From the NCBI GenBank assembly GCA_963978905.1, contig OZ022261.1, positions 22,503,686 to 22,567,685 on the forward strand: DNA of 64,000 bases. Reading direction: 5' to 3'. The number at the start of each line of letters is the position of its first letter. Position 1 is the stretch's first letter. This DNA is from Trichostrongylus colubriformis. Lineage: Eukaryota; Nematoda; Chromadorea; Rhabditida; Trichostrongylidae. The notes beneath the pieces are model-generated. The model searched no databases. It saw only the letters and a list, made by a program, of their open reading frames with translations, and was not told where the DNA came from. The translations under genes and the position numbers were made by a program. Shown piece after piece: positions 50,801 through 59,800 of this stretch.

Positions 50801-53800
50801 ACTCACTCCAGAGGAGATGATGGTGAAACCTTCCTGTGCCTATGACAAGGGCTCACAAGCACAGGGCTAAGAGTGATTTTCGCGCTGAACGAATGCGATA
50901 TTTGTGCTTTGCAAAAAAAAATGCCTAGATCCAACCATTTCTTATCGGCCTATCATCGGTGTCACAAAAGACTTCTAATTTCACATTTCTCGCCCTATAA
51001 ACAAACGTGATTGCGGAATTGATTCAAAGATCAGTGTAGTCAGAAGTCAGGATGGCATTTTTAGTGTGTTGAAGAGGGTCATGCTCACCTCTAAAATGAC
51101 GTAGAAGAATTTGCGAGCGCTTGGAAAGTACTTCAAGGAAAAGCAAAACTATTGCACGCATCAAGTACTCGTATTTAAGTCTCACACGGAAAGCCCATCA
51201 GGTCATGGTGAGCTTTTCCGAAACGGTTTTTTGCATTCTATAGGGTCACATACATGAAACAAAAAACCGGTCTCAAATTTGGCTAAATGGTTTGCGGTGG
51301 CCCAGAAAATGAGTGACAAATGTCGTCTAGAAAGGAACAATTTTGACAAGGTCGCTGCAAGGCTTCCCAGCTGCGGTGTTCAGTATATGCATATCTGAAG
51401 ACTGTACAAACCCACGCCAAAACTACTGCGAGCTGGTTCAAAAATGTAGAATCACTTATAGTAATTGCTAAACGAAGCAAAAGAAACTCATATGGGATGC
51501 ATAGGTCACGGTGCTTGCAGTGGTTGGATGGCCGAATGGATATGGGGATGGACTGGCATTGGCACGGGGATGAGGGTGTTCGTGGTTCAACTCCCCTCGA
51601 CGTTTTCGCTCTTGCATTTCCTTGATTCTCTTCGTCCAACTGTACTATTTGCGCACATGCAAAATGACTGCAACTTTCGTCGCTGGTACACGAAAGTGAC
51701 CTCACTTGCAAGCTTACAGTGGTTGAGCTGTTTGGACCCTTCGGTGCCCCTAGCACGCGTACCTTGTGTTTCCGTGCAAAACTAGTGTGATATTCGTGCT
51801 CAGGAGATTCAATTAGCCCTAGATACAAAATATCATCCTAATTGAGATTTTGACCCAAACTCGAGACAGTGGGATGGACGTGGGTACATAGTCACTGCTC
51901 TACTTGTACAAACGAACAACTAGAAGCATTGCTTAAATTCAATGGAACATGTGTAGAATCAACGCAACCCAAGTGAATTGCACCTAGCAACAACGTGCTA
52001 TGGCAAAAGATAGCAAAGATTTCCTGATATCGGCTACCGACCTCCTTTCGTTACGGTTTCTTGACCATGGTAGTAGGTAGTACTATTGGTCGCCCAATTT
52101 TCCGGTTTAGGTCCAAAACACGATCAGGCTGAAAACTTGTTGCCTAGGGTAGTTCGACCTCCTGAGCATGAATATCACACGTACGTTGCGGGAAAACGCC
52201 TAATTCCCCTGTTATGAGCGTTGGCAGGTCCAAACCAATCATTCGCTTAATACGCAAAAATACAGGAGATAGCGGTTCCGTGGTAGAACAAAAATTGATT
52301 TTGCACATATTTTTCACGTATGGTCTTACATAAGCACGAAAGGATGAAAACTAGAGAAATGCAAAAGTTTGTCCTGAGCGGGGATCGAACCATCAACCAA
52401 TTTCTGTCCCCCCAAAACCATTTAACCGAATTTGAGGGCGGTTTTCTGCTTCATGTATGCGACCCTATATAAAGCAAAAAACCGTTTTGAAAAAGCTCAC
52501 CATGACCTGATGGGCTTTCCTTGTCAGAGGCATCAACAGGGGAAATTCGGACGAATCATGAAAAATGTAGTGAGTAGCGAAGCCGAGGTGCTCAGTAGTA
52601 TAATACAACGGTGGAGAACAAACCGAAGGGATAGCTAAGGACCTGAGAAATAAGACCTTTCCAGTTGAATCTCTACGCGGATGACCTTTCGGTCAAGAGG
52701 CGAGTAGTCTGGACGAGTTCTCCACTGGCATGTTACCAAGTCGTAAGAGGTACTAAGGAATGTTCGGAAGTACGGTAGCATCTATCTTGTCGAGTGAGCT
52801 TGGAGCTGAAACTGAGGAAGCGCGCCGCTACCTTCAACATATGCCGCTTCTCCTTGGCCACTCTCACCGTAGTTAATCAGGAACCGCGTCTGTCAAATCG
52901 GAACCGAGGTCTGTCATCCAAAAGCGTCAGCTGTTAACCGTTACGCCGTTTCTACAGCTCGGGGTCTCGCTTTTCGACGGTGATTCTGCCATAGATAGGC
53001 TTCTCAGGCTCTACTTTCCATGTTACTGACTTCTTTCGAGGATTTTTCGAAAACCAATATACCCCTAATGCTGTATTGAACGATACTGGAAGGGGTGATT
53101 ATGGCTGATTGTGAATAATCTAGGGGTGTTCAGTGATGTGACCGTGGAGAAAGAACGGAACAAATCGGCAGAAAACCCGAGAAAGAGGAACCGGAAACCC
53201 CCCTCCCTTTTCTGGCATCTCTTTGCGTCACTAGCTGGGGTAGAATGCAGTCGGACTGACAGTCGGACGGACTGTGAGAGGCTAAATCAGGATCATCCAG
53301 CCGCGAATGTTGTTCCGCCCCCGCCGGCAACTCGCTTTTTTTGAAGCAGGATGTTTTTCCAGAGAAAATGTACAGTGCTCTGCATAATTATACATCCACC
53401 TATAATTGTCCAAAAACTCTGTTTGCAGAGTGATTCAAAAAAAAGTCTCTAAGCGAAAGATGTAGCTAGTGTGGACGCGCATTCGCGCATCCATAAAACT
53501 TTAGCCAAGAAACATAGAAGATTCTTTTCTTAATTTGTTTTGAAAATGGCGCTCATACCATTCTGCAAAATTACACAACCACTGATCAAATTGACGCATT
53601 CGTCAACCGAGAAACAATGAAAAAGAGGAAAAAGCTGATTTTGCGATTATTTTGTCCTCTATTGCTTCGAGTAGCCACAAATTTTGAAGATTTGGGTCTG
53701 TAGACGATATCAGCTTTTTCATTCACGAAAGCAGGTATAGAGCAAGGAGCTTTCAATCTAGAATTGACATATTGATAAAGTTGTCTACTATTTTTAGAAG

Positions 53801-56800
53801 ACAGTAGAACTTTCTCACGATTTCTCACATATAACGCCCAATTTCCAATTCGTAACGCCATTTTCATTTGTACAGTGAATTCCATGTTTCATCATAATAA
53901 AGATCTTCAGAATGTTTTTAGACCACATGCTACCACGCTTCGATGAAAACGTCTTTAGACTCCCTGACTCCTTCCAATCGGTCTGATTTCTTTTCCCAAT
54001 GAAACTCCAGGCAATCCTCCATCAGGTAAAGATCGGAGCCGTTCGTTGTCCGGGTCAGAAGGTCCATTCGGTGACGGCTTCACCATGATCGAGTGTTCCA
54101 GTTGACATGGGATGGTCCATCAACTTGTATGAAAACACGATTTTGGTGAAGATTTCGAGACGCATGAAAAGAGAAGAGTACGGCGCACAAAGGCTCGGTA
54201 ATCGGATGGCTCATCCTTTCGAGAACGAAACAAAAATTCGAATGATCCTTTGGTCCGTCACCTGACACCTCCTTCTTTGAAGTTCTTTTTGAGAAATTAA
54301 GTTTGTCCCTCGAGCGATAGTTCCGGTAGCCGTCGGGGACGTCATAGCTGAACCCTTTTTTCATCAGACGGAACAATCTGAAGAAAAAACAAGAGGAGAA
54401 AGGTGTACAGATTTGAGGGAATTTTCAGACAATTCGTCATGGTGTGGGACCAAATGATCATTCGGATTTTTGTTTCATTCTCGAAAGGATGAACCATGCG
54501 ATTACCGAGCCTTTGTGCGCCGTGCCCTTCACTTGTCATGGGTTTCGAAATCTTCACCAAAACTTGTTTTCATACAAGTTAATGGACCATCATTCCATGT
54601 CAACTGGAACACTCGATCATGGTGAAGCCGTCACCGAATGGACCTTCTGACCCGGACAACGAACGGCTCCAATCTTTACCTGATGGAGGATTGTCTGGAG
54701 TTTCATTGGGAAAAGAAATCAGACCGATTGGAAGGAGTCAGGGAGTCTAAAGACGTTTTCATCGAAGCGTGGTAGCATGTGGTCTAAAAACATTCTGAAA
54801 ATCTTTATATGGACCTGAATCTTCAAAATTCGTGGCTACTCGAAGCAATAGAGGACAAAATAATCGCAAAATCAGCTTTTTCCTCTTTTTCATTGTTTCT
54901 CGGTTGCGGAATGCGTCAATCTGTTCAGTGGTTGTATAATTTTGCAGAATGGTATAAGCGCCATTTTCAAAACAAATTAAGAAAAGAATCTTCTATGTTT
55001 CTTGGCTAAAGTTTTTTATGGATGCGCGAATGCGCGTCCACACTAGCTACATCTTTCACCCAGAGACTTTTTTCAAATCACTCTGCGAACAGAGTTTTTG
55101 GACAATTTATAGGTGGATGTATAATTATGCGGAGCACTGTATTCGCATTTCTCAGTTTTCTCTTCCTATTCACGGATATTGCTCATGAAGTTCTTACTCA
55201 CTACTAGTTCATGAGCGAAATGAAGATGAAAGTAAACGAGTTCAAGAGAAAAATTATTCGGCAACTGTTTAAATCCATGCCTCAAGACTCGATCGGAAAA
55301 AATAGTGGATTCCGCGTCCCGATGAGTTGCTCTTCCGTGGACTAATTTTTGATATTTTGATACGATAATTTTTGTCGTAGTGTAAGAATTCCACTTTTTA
55401 TGGGATTTACATTAAGGTATGCAAATCTGAGCAAGAAATAGATGGATTCCGGAAAGCGCAACTGAAGGATGTCTTCGACACTTGGACTGGCACAGAAGTC
55501 TTCAAAGTGGCCTTCGATTATCTACGAAACATTGGTTTGAGGCGGTGTGCTCGACGCATATGAGATATCTAAAATCTATTCTTAAGTATAGGTTACGAGC
55601 ACGCCACTGACATGAAAACGCTGAAAGACTTCCTTTTCAATTTATGGTTCGGTACCTATTCACGATGTAAAGGACGCTACCAGGGAAGTTCTGGTAAGAG
55701 CTTAAAGTGCCCGCCTTTAGAAGATTTCCTCTCTATCAGGGTTCTGATATTGACTTACCTTTTCGTTTACCCCTCCGGTAGTCTATATGCACTATCGGAG
55801 GGGTAAACGCTCAAAGTAGCGCTCAAAAGTCTTCGGCCAAAACATTTTTGTCGTAACTTTTTTTTCTACTTCACCAAATTTGACAAAATTTTAATATGTG
55901 GTGCCTGAACCTACTGTCAACATTTTTTCTACTTGAGCGCCGCTTGCCACTTTTCATGATTTTTTACAAGAATTTACTACAAGACCACCCAAATAAAGTG
56001 GAAGGCTTGGTCAAGAAAAACGGCTTTCTTTACAAAAACAAAACGAGCAAGCCTCAGAGAACATTAATATTCTGTAGAAAGACCAAGACTTTTGATGACA
56101 GCGGCACAGCGGGACGGCATAGCGATGGCATGCCAAAATTAAAAAATTTCATATATCCACGTAACCTATACCGTTGAGCGCCAAAATAGTATATCAAGTA
56201 TGCAGTGTCTCCAAGTGAGGGAACGGAAGTGATAGCAACTGATAAGGGCTGATAAGGAGCCTCGGAAGGCGAATGGGGGGAAATTCATATCTCGCGTCGC
56301 AACAAAGCTGGGACCCTGGATTTTCAAAGTGATATAGTGGGTAGTAAGGGGACATCAATGGTGAGGAATCGGAAGTGATAGCAACTGATAAGGGCTAATA
56401 AGGAGCCTCGGAAGGCGAATGGGGGGAATTCATATCTCGCGTCGCAGCAAAGCTGGGACCCTGGATTTTTAAAGTGATCTAGGGGGTAGTAAGGGGACAT
56501 CAACGGTGAGGGTGAGGTTGAGGGATCACACTTTATCGCAACGCTGCACATCGCATTCACATAGGGCATTAAAAAATAAAGTAAAATTGTAAGGGATAAG
56601 CAAGAAACCAAGTTCACGATGGGTGTGCATGAAGTGGTACAAATGGCCTACTTCGCACCTCGCTAATGACTGCTTCGCACCCAATGTAGGAAACAACATT
56701 AATTATGCACGGGAATACCGAGGTGCGAGTTGTTAGTTTCGCAACCCTGTAACTTGAGGATCATAGCTAACAAGAGAAAATGACATGATCAATCGAACGT

Positions 56801-59800
56801 GAATCATTGAATCCGATTCGGACGATTAAATTAATTTCGCTGGGCATTTAGTTGGCACTGTAGTCAGGGATACTTTGACATTTTGAGCACGAAAATCGAT
56901 AGTTTTGGGTTAAGACATCATTCTATGACTATAAATTATACACAAAATCCACATATGGATGCTGTCCGAACCTTCCAGCGAGGGAGAGCAATCTTAGTAC
57001 ATAAATTGTCCGAATAATGGCCAACAAAGTTAAAAGGATTCTTGTCTTGCGTCCATGTTTCCACGTTTCACTTTGATGCAATAGATACTCGAGTCGTTGG
57101 GTGGAGACCATTCCCTGCGCTCGACGTGCTACTCTTGCCCAGGCCTTTAGCTTATGCCTCAGTTAAGGATAAGCTCCTACATCTCTTATGTAAGAATCAG
57201 GTAGAAATAAAGAATTGAGTATGATTGACTGATTGACATACTGCTGATTTAAAACGGTCGACAATTCCTGGGTGCTGGTCCTCGTGCGTCCCACTGAACT
57301 ACATTGACACAATATATGTATTAGACTAGACATACACTGAATGCTTCAGTGTATGTCTAATCGAATACAAGAAGAACTAGAAGAAGAGAAAACTTGGAGG
57401 CTGAATGCTTTTTCGTACTTGGTATCTATTGTACTCAGGTAATGGAGTTGTGTGACTGGTAATAGACCTCGTAATGTTCGCACTTAATGCTGCTCCACAC
57501 ATTACGTGCGGAGCAATTATCAACGAAGTGCGAAGTAGGTCAATCGTATCACTTTATATACATCCATATGTGAAGATAGCTCTCTGTTCACAGTCTCGTG
57601 TCCCAACTTGAAAACTCCTTACATTCGCAACTCCAAGCTTCAGTTTTTTAGAAATATTTCTGATTGATTGCTGATGGCACAACTTGATTCCTTAAATGAC
57701 ATACATCCTTATTTTTTTACAGGATGGGAGCATGTGTTTGTCGGAGAATGGAAGGGTCACGGAGTTGATGGACAACACAGTTGGGTCAAGTACTACATGC
57801 TTCAGGAAGCCGATCGTGTCGACTATTATGGATACTATACTCACGTCGATGTAAGTTTCTCCTCCTGATGGATTGCGGGACGCTGAGAGTAATTCTACTT
57901 CGTTACTTTTATATGCATGACATATTACCAAAAATATTTCGGCTCTGACCAAAGTACTATCACCAAAATACAGATGACAGCATACAGACTCTTTTGGTCG
58001 TTTTCATTTTTTGAGCGTTCAAATCACTTTCGTCTCTGTTTTCTGTGAAAGGAAAAGCATCACCAATTTAAAAGGTTTCCAGTTCACGTAACTATCAAAA
58101 GTTTAGCCTTAAAGAATGAAATGTGGTTCCAGGACCTCATTGGCAAATTCCACTATGCCTGGGAAAACCGCACCAAGCCTGAGGGCGGATTCCTCTTCGG
58201 CACTTCACCAGGTTCGTTTGCAGTTTTCACAATGGTTGCTTAAAGACATCGGGAAAGGGCAATTTTGGCCTACGGTGAGACGTAACGCTTGTAGTTCCTT
58301 AGTGCACACATTACGCACACAGCTCCTTGCTAACAAGGGTCGGACCCCAGGTCGAAGTGGGCATTCGGAATGGGATACATATGGTCCGACGTATATTCGG
58401 ACGCTGATCTCGAATCTGTATTCGAAATTTGCAAAACGATTCTCTAAGCAGAGTTATGGAGTTTTTTTTTGAAAAAACAAAACTATTATATGGTAAGTTT
58501 GGAAACCATAGCACGTGAGCCAGACGTTCTTGCTCGAAACCAGGGCGATTTCCGTGTTTAGGGAGTCAAGCTACCCCAATTTACAAGTTTTTAGCCAATT
58601 CGAGAATTTGACCAAATTTCGGAAAAATTCATGGGCTATAGGGTGGCACCCACTGAACAAAGAGGAGGTCGTTGACCCTTGACTGGGAAATGCTCCTATT
58701 TGACGCTTGTTCTGTACATTTAGTGTAAAAGGTAAATGTAAAAGGTATGTATAGGCTATCTTGTCTAGGTTGCAGGGTTTCTGTAAAAGAAAATTCAAAA
58801 ACTCCACTTTATCCCCTGGCCACCTCCAATTTTCTGAAGTTGGACCAAAAACTGGATTTGGCTGAAAATTTGCACAGAGGTGTAATTCGACCCCCTTTGC
58901 ACGAATATCATAATCTCTTTACGCTACAACGCCTAATTCGTGCGGTACGGGATTCTCTTCGACCTCGTATCCTTCCCTTGTGAGAATGTTAGTAGTTATA
59001 AATAAAGTGGCAGAGTAAATGATGGGTGCGATAGGTACTAGTACAAAAAAAAACGTCCAGGAGTGAAAGAAAAACACTTACTGACAATGAAACACAAAAT
59101 GCAAAGAAGCTCGCACCGGCGGAGAGCAAACCCATGACACCTGTCCTGCAGATCCGTAACTCTACCACTAAGCCACTGAGGCCATTATTAGCTCAGCAGC
59201 GGCCGTGCTTATGGTACAATGCCTCGCCAACGAGATCCAACGTGTAGCCGTTCATTCAAAAAAGTAACCTCCATAACTCCACTTAGAAAATCAATTCGCA
59301 AATTTTGAATGCAGATTCGAGATCAGCGTCCGAAAATACGTCTGAGCATATGTATCCCATTGCGAATGGCCAATTCGACCTGGGGTCCTTCCCTTGTAAG
59401 ACGTCGAGTGTCAATTCAATAGATTTCTCAAGGAACATCCTATTTCTGACCCTTCCGCTTATCCTCCCAGTCATTGTTTCACTTGATTGCTGCTGTTTGT
59501 TGTTTCATTTGTTTCACACAACCACAAATAAATGAAATACACTCTACGAGACAACCAATGACATCTCCTACAGCGAGGAATTCGGAAAGGTGATGTTGCC
59601 GTTCTAAGTAATGAGCGCGAGATGCGAATACAGATCACAACTTCGCGCTTTTGAATCCTGCTTACTCTACCCATTACCGCCTTTGACCTCAAATGTTCTT
59701 TTCAGAGCGATTACTTTTCCAAATCTTCCTCTTTATCCTCACCCCTCCTGGTTCCTTTTGATGAGAGCTGCCAACGAATCAAGAACTTCACGTCGCGAGC

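Noticed and set aside
51526..51604. tRNA-Leu/Ser-like sequence as a functional tRNA gene
   Set aside because: The ends do not form an acceptor stem, and it sits inside a fold-back element.
51283..51828. 181-codon minus-strand frame
   Set aside because: It lies within fold-back element C and across its tRNA-like stretch. It is a shadow of the repeat, with no domain.
20113..57723. Splicing of exon 5 directly to exon 14, skipping the middle of the gene
   Set aside because: The junction is in frame (both phase 1), which first suggested one domain. But exons 6-9 complete domain 1 and exons 10-13 begin domain 2 with consistent phases, so the full 16-exon model is better. A skipped isoform remains possible.
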